From contig JBANDB010000004.1 of NCBI GenBank assembly GCA_037576215.1, forward strand, positions 3,100,001 through 3,164,000: a DNA stretch of 64,000 bases, written 5' to 3'. The notes below the pieces were generated by a model that made no database searches, had not been told where the DNA came from, and was given only the letters and a program-made list of their open reading frames with translations. Position 1 is the stretch's first letter; every line of letters starts with the position of its first letter. This document shows positions 24,651-35,100 of this stretch, piece after piece. The position numbers and the translations under genes were made by a program. This DNA is from Armillaria gallica (taxonomy: Eukaryota > Basidiomycota > Agaricomycetes > Agaricales > Physalacriaceae).

Positions 24651-25339
24651 CGTATTTTCAAACGCTGTGGAGACATGAAAGTCTGATATAGAGCTGGAAC
24701 CTGTGCAATGCGCTTCTTCAAGCTGATTATCAGGAAGTTCGTTGGTGGTGTCCGTCTTTACACGTAAAGATAGAAGAACAATTACGGGCGTGAAATGTTG
24801 TCGTAAGTGCCAAGCCGTGTCACGGTTTCGAGGAATGTATGATACACAGCAGAGACCAGCGCATTTTAGCTGTTGCGGAACGAAGCCTTTCTCGGTCCTG
24901 AAATTGCTGTCAGTAAAACGGTATGAAAACTTTTCCCCCTATAGGCCAATGGACTCAGGTCACCTTCTCGTTTTACCGCAGGGAACACAAGGGCATAAAA
25001 ACAGAAGCTAAAATCGAAACCATTTAAGGTCCCGTTTTCGGCTATTTTCAGCTATTCAAAATGCGTCTCTGGTGATGAACATCTGGCACAAATGCTGAGG
25101 CTGGCAATTTGAAGCAGCTTGTCTTGGGATCACGGGTGGTGTGGATGATGGATCAGATGCATGTTCAGCCTTCCTCAGGACGGTATCATCGACCGCGCTA
25201 AAACCCACTTTGGCTTTAGTTTCAGGGTCCTAACTTAACTTCATTGGAGGCGAAATTGGGAGTTCCTTGGTAGAGCTGTAAGTCAGACGTGATGATGATT
25301 GGAAGTACATACATTGTAGGCTGATCTATCATCGACCGA
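24651..25339. other. 5' flank of M copy B
   Basis: Homologous to the 5' flank of M copy A (16464-17100). No coding potential of its own; it carries the presumed M promoter. Confidence 0.5.
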
Positions 25340-26450
25340 GTGAAAAGTCGATGCAGCCAGATTGAGCGAAATCAAGCCAAAAGGAAAAGATCGACGGGGC
25401 TTGCCGCTTCGTCACGCTCGCTGTGCCTTCGAAGTGTGAACCCCGAATCGAGCCGTTTCGAGCTGTATCGGTCAATCTCTTCAAGTTTCTTTAGGCTCGA
25501 TTACACTCGATGTTATTCCCGTAGACTATTATATACATATACAATGTAATTACAGGTAATTACAGCGGCTACGAATATACTAAACACCCCAGTCTGGTGG
25601 CTTTGCCTCGCTATACACCCCACAATCATTTCTGGGTAATGCTGCACCGTTTGCAACACGAAAATGACCCTAAGTATCACATGAATGCTGTAATAACGGA
25701 CAAGATGGTCGGCAATACTCACAAAAACTACGATACAGACACCGGGAAGAGAATGGCTTTTATAATAATAGTTAGACTACTGCATCATACAGATATACGG
25801 AATACAACGTACCAAGGCCACTCCGTTCAAGATTTTACCGAGACGGCGGATGAAATCACTACCTCGTTGTCAGTATCTGTGACAAGGAATAACACGATAA
25901 AGACATACATTCAGTACCAAATATCCTGCTATCCACCCAAACGCGACAGCGTAAGCATAAACTAATGTTGCAGGTGTCGAAACAGAACGCATATATTCAC
26001 CTTTTGGGAGCCAATTGCAGTCCAAAGTATCGTGCTCGTGAGTGTTGCGGTCCACTTTGCTGGCAAAAACAGAGTACATAGGAGAAAGGATCAAATAGCA
26101 AGCAAGGAGTCACACTTGAAGCATGGAGAGACAGAGGCAATGGTGTATATGCAGCAGGGGGCGACAGCATGGTGGTGGTAGAAGAGAAAGAGGTGTCGAT
26201 CATGTCACCAGCAGCTGCCCAGCGAGTAAATACACGTGGCTGGATTGGAACGAACTTTGCATTAGCATGTCGGCCGCAAATCGTTTGGATCAATGAGGCT
26301 ATGAAGTTCTACAGACGGTGCATTGGATATGGTGACTGGACGAAGCTTGCGTTTAGTGCGTGTCGCCGTGTGACCGTTTGATTTGACTCGATCTCGCTGT
26401 ATGAAAATCTGTGCAGCTTGATTTGACTCAGACCAGCTCGATGGAATGTT
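25340..26450. mobile_element. About 1.1-kb insertion in the M copy B flank
   Basis: The flank of copy A runs straight through the point where this segment sits, so it is an insertion or a remnant of other DNA. The ends share an imperfect inverted motif (gagcgaaatcaagc near 25373; gcttgatttgactc near 26417), and the right end repeats tttgatttgactc. It encloses the membrane-protein-like frames described in the next entry. The class of element, if it is one, is not recognised. Confidence 0.35.
25513..26293 (-). pseudogene. Possible multi-exon membrane protein gene or remnant
   Basis: Three minus-strand frames carry plausible membrane spans: VYAYAVAFGWIAGYLVLNV (about 26010-25950), CIVVFVSIADHLV (about 25735-25700) and VILRVIFVLQTVQHYPEMI (about 25690-25630). 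GT-AG signals separate them. I could not find a set of splice sites that joins all frames without a stop, so I record a gene remnant rather than a gene. Nothing similar occurs beside the other M copies. Confidence 0.3.
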
Positions 26451-27186
26451 CACTGGGTGCATCATCCAACATGACCTTTGAAAATTTGAAAATTGAAATC
26501 CCGAGAACATCGTAGTTCAACGTAATTTGCCTTTAGATCAGCGTAAGTATATAATTCTGTGGCTGAGCTGTGCGAAGAGGCCGACTAAATCCGAGCACGC
26601 TCTACCTTCTTACCGCCACCATCATGACTGCTGTTCATCCAGCCCAGCTTCCCTATCCATTACCGCTGGTCATCTCATCTCATCTCATCGTTACACGGCA
26701 CGGTACCTTCAGGCATGCCGGACGCAAGGATACAGGTAACTGCACTACGAAACCCGAAAACCTCACTACCATCTAGTCGAGCCCATCATGCCTTTCCTTG
26801 GGTTCTAACGTGATTGAACCGCTGTCTGTGGACCGAAAGCTGCTGTACACTCGTATCTTTGATGAGCCTTTGCAGGTGGTAGAAGGTGTTAGAATGGCTA
26901 CAATTTGGCGGCGGTTGTACATCCATGAACGAGAATTGTATGTCAATAGTGCGTTTGCCTTGACCGTTCATAAACTTAACAGCTTTCAGACACAGGACAC
27001 GAGCTCCGTTTTGCCCATTGGCGTATGCTTCCCTTTGACTACGAACGGTGTGGTCGAGGAAGAAGTCAAGAGGTGCATCAGGGGAAGGTGCATGTCCGTG
27101 AGGAGATCCAGCGATCGCCGGCAGTTCGGAGCCTGACGGCCGAATTTCAGGGAAGGACACCTAAAAGGGGCCACCAAAGCAAACTT
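26451..27186. other. Spacer and 5' flank of the intact K gene
   Basis: Non-coding. Includes the conserved K upstream element at 26967-26990, about 200 bases before the start codon. The longer frame that begins at 27025 and runs into K is probably untranslated, because paralogues diverge upstream of the MSEP start. Confidence 0.5.
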
Positions 27187-28131
27187 ATGTCTGAACCAGA
27201 TGACACAACGCCAGATCCCAACGATATCTACTTTCCAGGCGCTCTTTATCAGCTATACACTGTTGAATCCCCTTGCTTTTCCAAGGACGACCAGCAGTAT
27301 CTCCACGATACTAACTCTCGACAGCGCCAAAGGACGGAAGGGGTACTCGCTCTGTCTCTTGCTAATCGCATACATCTCCCCTCGGCCCCATCCCTATCCA
27401 TCACCCTATCCAACAGACTCTGCGGCGGCATTCGAGAACATGTAACTCACGTCTGGGCAGCCCATACTTCCTCTCCTACCTTAGAGAATGCGTCCACCAC
27501 CGTCATCGCCAAATTCTATGATCCCTTGTACCTTCACGATGAGTACGAGTATGTCGACCCTCTCCGTCTCGCCGCTCGGTCCGTCCCGAATGAAGTGAAA
27601 GCATACGAGATGCTCCAATCATTTCAGGGAATCTGCATTCCTCGATGCCTCGGCCTCTATGCAACAATTATCCCCGAACAGGATGGAAGGACGGTTTATG
27701 TCCTACTATTGGAGCTCATCGCCGGGAAAGACCTGCGCTACCTCTGTGAAGATGTGAAGAGAGAGGAGATTGTCGCTGATTATCTCTGTGAGCGGCATTG
27801 TGAAACTATATTCGCAACGCTCTTCCGGTTGATGATGGATTTCATGGATCTCGGTGTCCTTCAGGACGATTTGGCCCCAAGGAACGTTATTATCAGACCC
27901 CCGGCTCGTCCAGGACCTTTTTGCTCCGATGAGCGTTGTCCGGCTCGCTTCGAAATTGATACGGACGACGTTAGAGCCGTGATGGTTGACTTTGAGAGGA
28001 TCCGCATTGAATACCCACCTGATCCGGACAGGGTTAGCTTGTTTGGGAGGTTGTTTGCGAACGCTGATGTCAAAGATTATTTTGCTTCCTGGTTCCGGAA
28101 CATATGCGCATACCCGGACTATAATGGCTGA
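27187..28131 (+). CDS. Protein-kinase-like protein K, intact copy 1
   Basis: An intronless 314-aa frame. Kinase-fold marks are VIAKFYD (beta-3 Lys), EVKAYEML (C-helix Glu), VYVLLLELIAGKDL (hinge), LQDDLAPRNV (catalytic loop with Asp and Asn) and VMVDFERI (metal-binding Asp, DFE in place of DFG). The loop and the DFE triad place it among protein-kinase-like/APH-type enzymes rather than classical Ser/Thr kinases. The glycine-rich loop is not obvious. Substrate unknown. The MSEP start is shared by several copies; an upstream in-frame ATG at 27025 would add 54 residues. It is followed by a convergent M relic, so this was also a K-M pair. Confidence 0.8.
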   Translation: MSEPDDTTPDPNDIYFPGALYQLYTVESPCFSKDDQQYLHDTNSRQRQRTEGVLALSLANRIHLPSAPSLSITLSNRLCGGIREHVTHVWAAHTSSPTLENASTTVIAKFYDPLYLHDEYEYVDPLRLAARSVPNEVKAYEMLQSFQGICIPRCLGLYATIIPEQDGRTVYVLLLELIAGKDLRYLCEDVKREEIVADYLCERHCETIFATLFRLMMDFMDLGVLQDDLAPRNVIIRPPARPGPFCSDERCPARFEIDTDDVRAVMVDFERIRIEYPPDPDRVSLFGRLFANADVKDYFASWFRNICAYPDYNG

Positions 28132-28309
28132 AAGCCCACTATTTGCATATTGTAGTTGTGCTACTAGTGCGTATTCGCGTACTGAATCACATAGTGAAGT
28201 CGAGTCTCAAACACTCATTTTATGATCGTTGATCCGTCAAACCTCCCTTGTTACTTCTGGGATTTGCCAACACGATGCCTTTTGTCCCTGCTCTCGTCCC
28301 ATTGTGGCG

Positions 28310-28465
28310 TAAGATATTTCTGATTCCTTCGTCTGGCCTGGTAGGTTGGGACGAGGATGATCAAAGCGGAAATCAAGCCAGGGAGACGATCTTCGTTCAC
28401 ACCCACATTTGAGATACCGCGCTGTCTCGTACGCGCTGAAAAGGAATTCGTCGACCAGAATTGAT
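28310..28465 (-). pseudogene. M relic, exon 2 fragment
   Basis: Only the FSAYETARYLKCGCERRS motif and about 40 codons after it survive from M exon 2, matching FSAYETMRYLKRG.. of the intact copies. Orientation (minus) and position just downstream of a plus-strand K gene show it to be the remains of a third left-hand K-M pair. Confidence 0.7.
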
Positions 28466-28471
28466 TTCAAA

Positions 28472-28798
28472 CTAGCTCAGGCCTAGGTAATAACAATGAA
28501 TTTCTACAGTCTTGGGTGACTGCCCCACGGTGGAGACATGATCCCATGAAATCAGAACATCATCAGGAGTAGAAACGCTTTGACTTAGAGAAGGGTAGAA
28601 CTCCCCCCAAACACTTCCAGGCGTGTTTGAAGCCAGCGGATTGATTCGAAAATAGATCTGTAGGAGATTCTCAGTGACACTGCAACAAAGGAAGTGAGAA
28701 TTATTGACAAATCCATCATAACTCCCGGCAAGATGGGCAAGCCAAGCATACTGATCGGAGTCTACGGCGGTGGTAACTGCCATATAGTAAGAGATCAA
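28472..28798 (-). CDS. Hypothetical 108-aa frame downstream of the F-box gene
   Basis: An open frame with a protein-like composition (..DQYAWLAHLAGSYDGF.., ..LASNTPGSVWGEFYPSL..) but no family I recognise. It starts 36 bases after the F-box stop codon. It could be a last exon of that gene, a separate small gene or chance. The F-box gene ends at a potential donor (GGTAAAT), which makes the first option possible. Confidence 0.3.
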   Translation of the reverse strand: MISYYMAVTTAVDSDQYAWLAHLAGSYDGFVNNSHFLCCSVTENLLQIYFRINPLASNTPGSVWGEFYPSLSQSVSTPDDVLISWDHVSTVGQSPKTVEIHCYYLGLS

Positions 28799-28833
28799 TG
28801 GAAGGTGTCTTCAAACAATTCTGATGTTAAAAA

Positions 28834-30205
28834 CTATTTACCAAGCTCCAAGCCCTGTCGGATATACGGGTGATCGTCTTCAAAAACATCAAAAATTGTC
28901 CGTTTGTGCTCGAGAAACCAGCTGTCAAAATGAGTTCCTACAAGGTGTCGGGCAAGTGCTCGTCCCAAAGCGAGATGGAGGGTTGGACACTCATGTCCAT
29001 GTCCAACACGGATATCATACGGCCTGGGTTCATCAAGAGAATAAATGGTTAGAGGAAAGGGGCATACGTACGATCTCCAACCTACCAATACAGAGGTATT
29101 ACCGTACTGGTAATTGTATGTTTGCGATCCCACCCCAGGTTAGGAGAATAATTTGGGTCAAGGATCAGTTTTGTTGCTACGCGTTCGAGGAGTGACCCCA
29201 CGTCACGAATTCGTGGCTCCGTGGACGATGTTGGATCAATGGCATTGAAGAGCATGATAAACTTCCTGGACAGTGGGTCGACGTACCCCACAGAGCCCAC
29301 TGGAATGACTTGTTCAAGCGTTGATACATAAATATCAGCGTCTTCTCCTAAACGAGGTGTCAGTATAAAAGAGTATAAGAACTTAAAGAGAACAACGAAC
29401 CGAAACGCGGAATGTAGTACCAGCGTGACCCGGGCCAGTTCCTTTGTTCGCCAAACATACAACGATACACAAAATCGAGTCCAATATCCTGATAGGGAAA
29501 ATCGTACAACATCTTAACGAAAGAAATCGACGAGCAAACGGCAATGTCGACATCAGTAGTCAACGAATATAGGCATCGCCACCTCTTGATAGGGTCTATC
29601 AAACACTTCACGATCACGGGCGTAGCTCCCATGATGGTAAGATGTTGAATCCGTGGTTTGATAGTCAGTTTTCCACAGTTGCAGGACCGGGGAAGCCGCA
29701 GACGGAAATCAGTGGACACACAACGACGATAGTGGTAGATAATCGTCAGCCGTGTAATTTGTCGGGGAACCCAGAATCGGGGAATGTGGATTTGTGAATC
29801 GTCAACATAGTCAACATAGATGTGGGTCGCATATACCGGTGGATTAGAGTTATGGAATATCCTCCGAAGCGTGGACACTATTCCCCGGTTTGCTTCAATG
29901 GACGGTTCGCATTCGTGCGTAGCGGAAAGCAGACTTGGCATAATCATATAGTCTATTCTGAAAGTTATGGTGCGGCAGAGCATTGGATGGGAGATCGAGG
30001 ATAGCGACTGAATGTGATACAGCTGTCCTCCATTACAGGAGAAGGGGATGAACGAGTGCATGGAGTTCACCTCCTTGATCATGGCAGACCATTGTTTGGA
30101 TACAAGAGAGCAAGTCAAGAAAGTTTTGACTTTTTCGTCGATAGAATATTGACTAGCCCAGAGCTCGGTCAGAATACGGAAGATGAGCTCGAATACAAGT
30201 GCCAT
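28834..30205 (-). CDS. F-box-like protein
   Basis: Exon 1 is 29401-30205; exon 2 starts at 29347 after a 53-nt intron; the last exon is 28834-29023. The N-terminus (FELIFRILTELWASQ.. FLTCSLVSKQWS) is an F-box, the Skp1-binding motif of SCF ubiquitin ligases. The rest is the long beta/helix region typical of mushroom F-box proteins, with conserved-looking IPVGSVGYVDP and HLALGRALARHL segments. The exon 2/3 junction near 29140-29030 is unresolved. A phase-2 donor at about 29145 or 29085 joined to the acceptor ending at 29024 keeps the frame, but a small frameshift is also possible. Substrate unknown. Confidence 0.65.
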
Positions 30206-30538
30206 GGGATTCAGGATTCAGAATGTCGCATCTACTACTACGTCACGCCAAACTCGGCCCGATATGTCCGATCTGACTACAGCCACTGACTACTCGCTGG
30301 CGCAAATGATTGTTTCCTGTTTCCCCCGTCCACCATAATGTGTATGTGGTGGGCCACCATGTTTTTCCAGCCTTCAGCCGTCTTTGAGGCCCTGGAAATG
30401 CTCTCAGCTTCGAACAAGGGCCCCTATACACCTAACGGGGAAAGGCTGGCTCGGTGCACCTTGTTGAAGACGAGTGTTCGTTGTCTCCTCTATTGCCGCT
30501 GATACTGTGACTCTCTAGTACAAAACGAAGAGGAGGGT
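30206..30538. other. Spacer, no gene seen
   Basis: No frame with protein character. Upstream region of the F-box gene. Confidence 0.4.
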
Positions 30539-30862
30539 ATGGACAAAGCGATGGAGGGGGACAAACCATGGGCAACGTCCGATGCAGCACACGTTATCCA
30601 CCTGCAATGTTGTCTCCGTAGGCATTCGAGTCGCTCTGAAGAGCAAGAGAAGCTAGAGGAAGGCATGCTTAAGGTCGAGGAATATCTGGGTAAAATTAAG
30701 GAAGACAGGCTCGAGGTTGCGGAAGACATGCGTCAGGTCGAGGAGCGTAGGCGCGAGGTCGAGGGGTTCCGAGGGGTGGTCATGAAGCTAAGCATGAGGT
30801 CGAGGTCCTCGGCCATCCGGAGGAAGGAGGGGTATGTTTCACGCTTGCTCGTGGCGTACTGA
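30539..30862 (+). pseudogene. Coiled-coil-like fragment
   Basis: A 107-codon frame with a stretch of heptad-like charged repeats (EEQEKLEEGMLKVEEYLGKI and on, residues 34-75) and no other domain. No upstream or downstream exon could be attached. It may be a remnant exon; confidence that it is expressed is low. Confidence 0.25.
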
Positions 30863-30929
30863 TGTAGCAACAGCTGGAGGACTTGGCGCGAAGTCGTGGC
30901 AAGAGGACGTAGGTGTATTGAATAGAGGG

Positions 30930-31020
30930 CCAAACGATACCGTCTCGCGCTCCTCACGCCCACGCTTGAGGTACCGCACTGTCTCGTATGCGCTAAAAAG
31001 GTTCGTTCACACTTGACACA
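30930..31020 (-). pseudogene. M relic, second exon 2 fragment
   Basis: The minus strand reads FSAYETVRYLKRGR, the same M exon 2 motif, preceded and followed by unrelated sequence. It shows that M-containing DNA once reached this far into the centre of the region. Confidence 0.65.
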
Positions 31021-31079
31021 CAAACCATCGGCTCGTTGCGGAGACTGGAAAGGCAATGTTGACTCCATCATGGAACGTA

Positions 31080-32143
31080 AGAACGCCAGCTAAAACTGCA
31101 TATTGGGCATATAAGTCGTATCGAAGTACGGTCGCCGGTATTTGCTATATGTTTGCACACATTCACGCCCACAGTCCAACCTGAGCGCGAGTGACAATCG
31201 CTTCCTTACGACCTCGAGCGTCAGTCAAGATTCGATTTGGTAAAAGTAAACGCACCATCATGGCTTTCGCAGAAGCATCGTGACCACGGCGTGAAAGCCT
31301 AATTTTTCTTGGCCAAGGTATACTGTGCCACGTCATGAAATTTCGGTGAAGTACCTCAGCGTGAGACTTTGGGAAGAACTCGCTACGCCGACTTGGATCC
31401 GCAAATTTTCTCCGTTCTTAACCGTATCGTCGGACCTTGTTTCTGCCAACGATTCTTCTAACCGGAGAGAGCGTGTCGATATGAGGATTCTCGTGCCATT
31501 ACCCATGGACCTGTGCCGCTTTCGATTTTTATCGAAGCGGGAAGATAGAGCGTCTAATACTACACTCGTTGGTCATTTTCTAGGAATCAGACCAGTAAAT
31601 CAGGAAAAGGATACCGCCAGCTGGAAACATACCAAAAAAGCGCATATATCCGGCTCGCCCACACTCTACTCCGGCTATCTCTTGGTTTCCTTTCTAAAAC
31701 ACTTCCTGCCACCACCGCTTATCCATGTCGAAAAATGTCGACGAGAAAATTCTCGATTATCTGGAGGAATGTTTTTTGTCTGTGGTAATGCCATCGGTAT
31801 GGTGTCCTCATTGTTCTCCGCCCTTCCTAAAGTGACCCAGAATATAGATGAGAGTTTTCCACTGGAATTTGTATCATTGGTATAGTACACCGGAGGCCAA
31901 GGCTACCTTTGCTGATGGGATGTCGCCCTCGGCTGCGCCAGTCTCTGAAACAACGTAAACGGAGAGTCCTCGTAGCAGCCCTAGACGGACGAAAAAACTG
32001 GGTACGGTGTTCTGGCAGCAAGTGAGAGCGATGGTGGTCGTTGGAAAAAAGAGCTACGGCGGTCGTCGTCATTCGATTTGAAATTGAATGTAAGGGACGG
32101 ATTTGACCGCCCTTGGGCCCCTTTCTTTCACCCTCATCTCGAC
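31080..32143. other. Upstream region of the RdRP gene
   Basis: Several frames overlap (for example plus 31325-31885, 186 codons), but none shows a domain and the composition is not protein-like. Extra 5' exons of the RdRP could hide here, because many fungal RdRPs have a longer N-terminus. I could not join any. Confidence 0.35.
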
Positions 32144-35100
32144 ATGGCTGACGATTTCCTGAATTCGATGCAGTTTGGCGGAAATCATGCAGAATTCCAG
32201 CTTCATACTGCTGGTGGAGAGAAGCCAAAAGACGGTGAGCTGCCAGCCCATCGCACTAATTTTCTTCTCTTAACGCATATTCGCAATATCAGCCTTTCGG
32301 ATACCGATAAATACGTTCGGAATAGGTTTCATTCGAAGTCCTCCGACTCAGTTCGTACCGGGATATCACACAGAAAGCCTGGAACGTGCTCAACTTTCTC
32401 TGAACTTTGGAAAGCAAGTATGTAGCCAGCTTCTTGCTTTCGTCTCTCAAATTCATGTCGAAACAGGAAATGTTCTTCAAAGCAAAATTCGACGACGACA
32501 ACGTTCCTGGCAAGTCCCACGTGCATTTGTTCACTGCCGCTCTTTGACGCTTTGCATTTTCAAGTGCTACTCTGCGTCAGCAAACTCTGTGACATTGAAA
32601 AGGTCATATGCAATAACGATCAGCGCAGTGGAGATTCCAAGCACGTAACTTTGACCGTTACGTTCTCTAGGCCTCCCCAAATTAAAGCCGACTGGAAGTT
32701 TCTGTATCCGCGAGACGAGCCATTACCACCGGGAGTTCACCTTCGGCGTGCTACCGAAGATGATTGGAATCTTGCGATACCCAAAGATGAACCTTGTTTC
32801 CAGCCTTTATCCCCAGTCCCTAGTGGGGACCGGCAGTACGCCCGTATGAAGGTGCGGCTTCCTTTGCTTACGTCCAAACAATTCAAGCTGAGGCTCCATC
32901 AAGTTTGGACACTGGAAGACATTTCAGTTCACCGCCGTCTTGGACAAGAGAAACAGGGACAGTGTTCTTCATACACTTGACCGTTTACGGACACTTGAAC
33001 GTGGGGAGGAAGCTCGAACAACAGTAGATTTTGACCAGGCTGTCTACCTCAGCTTAACGTCTCCTTCGACTATCAATAGCATCGCGGAGTTCTTACGACG
33101 AGAATACGAAGAACACCCGAACTCGTTCGAGTGTCAATACCTGTTCCTTGGTCTCATATCCCACGGCATTCTCTTGCCTCACGTTGATTCCGGTGAGTAT
33201 CTTGTATTTATTACGTATGGAAGTACGGACTCACCATGAACAGTGGCCAACCTCAAGCATTTCGTACACTTCTCGTATAATGCTCCTAGGGTCCTTCGCA
33301 CTCTTTTTCGCCTAGAGTATCTTGGCGAAAACCAAATGGAGCAACAAGTCAAATCCGCAGAAGCTGTTCATGTCACCCAAGCTGGTCATTCGACCAATGA
33401 TGCTGGTTTTCCAACTGATCTCCCTTCCGATCGGATTTTCATGAGACGCGTACATATTACCCCGACGAGAGTTTTGCTCTTTCCAGCGACGATCGAAACT
33501 AGTAACAGGGTCATTCGACGTTGGAAAGAGTTCCAGGACAACTTCTTGCGCGTGAGGTCTGTGCAATCTGCGGTGAATTTGTCTGATTATCAAATACTAA
33601 TTTGCTACGCAGTTTTGGAGATGAGGATGGCAAACTTCGTGTTAACTTGCTCCTGCAACGGAGCGACGACGATGTATGTATAACTAAATTCCTCTCTGAA
33701 AACTTGTCTAAACACCTCCCAGAACCCTCGGACTGGCGTTCTTGCACGAATACGAATTGCCCTCGAAGAGGGCATACAAATTGGGCCGCGGCGTTACGTG
33801 TATGTTCTTTTACATCTGTCTTGACATGAGCTTCTGATGACAAAGGAAAGTTTCCTCGCCGCAGGTGAATCGCAACTGAAGGAGCACTCCTGCTGGATGA
33901 TATACGAGGAGCCAGACCGCGGATTCACCGCAGACATAGTTCGAGAGAATATGGGGGACTTTGGACATATCCGCGTTGGTGGGTCCAAACATGGAGTCGA
34001 TGTCGTCCGAATCTAACAGGTAGTACAGTCGCTAAATACGCTAGCAGGATGGGGCTATGCTTCAGCGCCACCAGGAAGGTCTGTGATATTTTATTGATAA
34101 CAGACATAGAAGACATTCGGCACGATGGATAGTAAGTTTTTTGGTCATTCTTTTGGTTTTGGTGGGGTTTCTAACGGCTTTGTAGTAATTACACAGACGG
34201 CGTGGGGAACTGCAGTGATGAACTCGCTGACCTATGCGCTAAAGCCCTGGGAAATAATACAGCGTCTCCGTCTGCTGTCCAAATACGGATGGGAGGGCAA
34301 GTCCTGCATATTTTTTACAGTGCCCCAGTCTAAGACCCGTTGGCATGTAGGTACAAGGGTGTCCTATCTGTCCATCCTCGTCTTGTATCCACGCAAGTAT
34401 CCGTGCGTCCCTCGATGCGAAAGTTCGCCAGCGACAGCATTGAACTGGGGGTCATGAAGGTTAGCCTTGGCATCCACTGCGAACCTTTTTGTAGCTCATG
34501 TCACTAGATTTCAACCCACTCACATGCTCACCTTAATCGTCAAGCAATATCGCTCCTCTCCCACCTTGGTGTCCCGGACGAAGTATTTGTCCGTATGATG
34601 ACTATCCAGATCGAAAATATCAAGAACATCGAGAGGCATATCCATCGTTTGGATGATTCTAAACACGAGGCACGAAAACTGTACAAGTCCTCGGAGTTGC
34701 CGATCTTGCAAATGCTCAAGGCAGGGTTTGCGCGGGAGCATCTTTTGAGAAACGTGCTCAAGTGTATTGAGTGTCAGTTGTTGCAGGATTTGAAGTATCG
34801 GGCTGTGAGTGTATCCATGCATGGTATCAGCCAGGCTTACAGGCTACATAGCGCATCCAAGTGAACGACGGGGCATTTTTGATGGGTAAGCGCAAGGCTT
34901 CCTTTTCTTATGTACATCACGATGCTCATCATTTCGGAAGGTATCGCCGATGAATTTAGGTATGGGGCTGCTTCCTCATCTCGTTTGGTGGCGTTCTTTG
35001 ACCGTTATGCTTGCAGCGTCCTGAAACCGGGAGAAATCTATTGCGCGGTACACCCTCCCGGAGGCAAACGACGTGTGATTACCGGGCAGTGCACGATTTT

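Noticed and set aside
31325..31885. 186-codon plus-strand frame before the RdRP
   Set aside because: No domain, unusual composition, stops in all neighbours, and could not be spliced to the RdRP.
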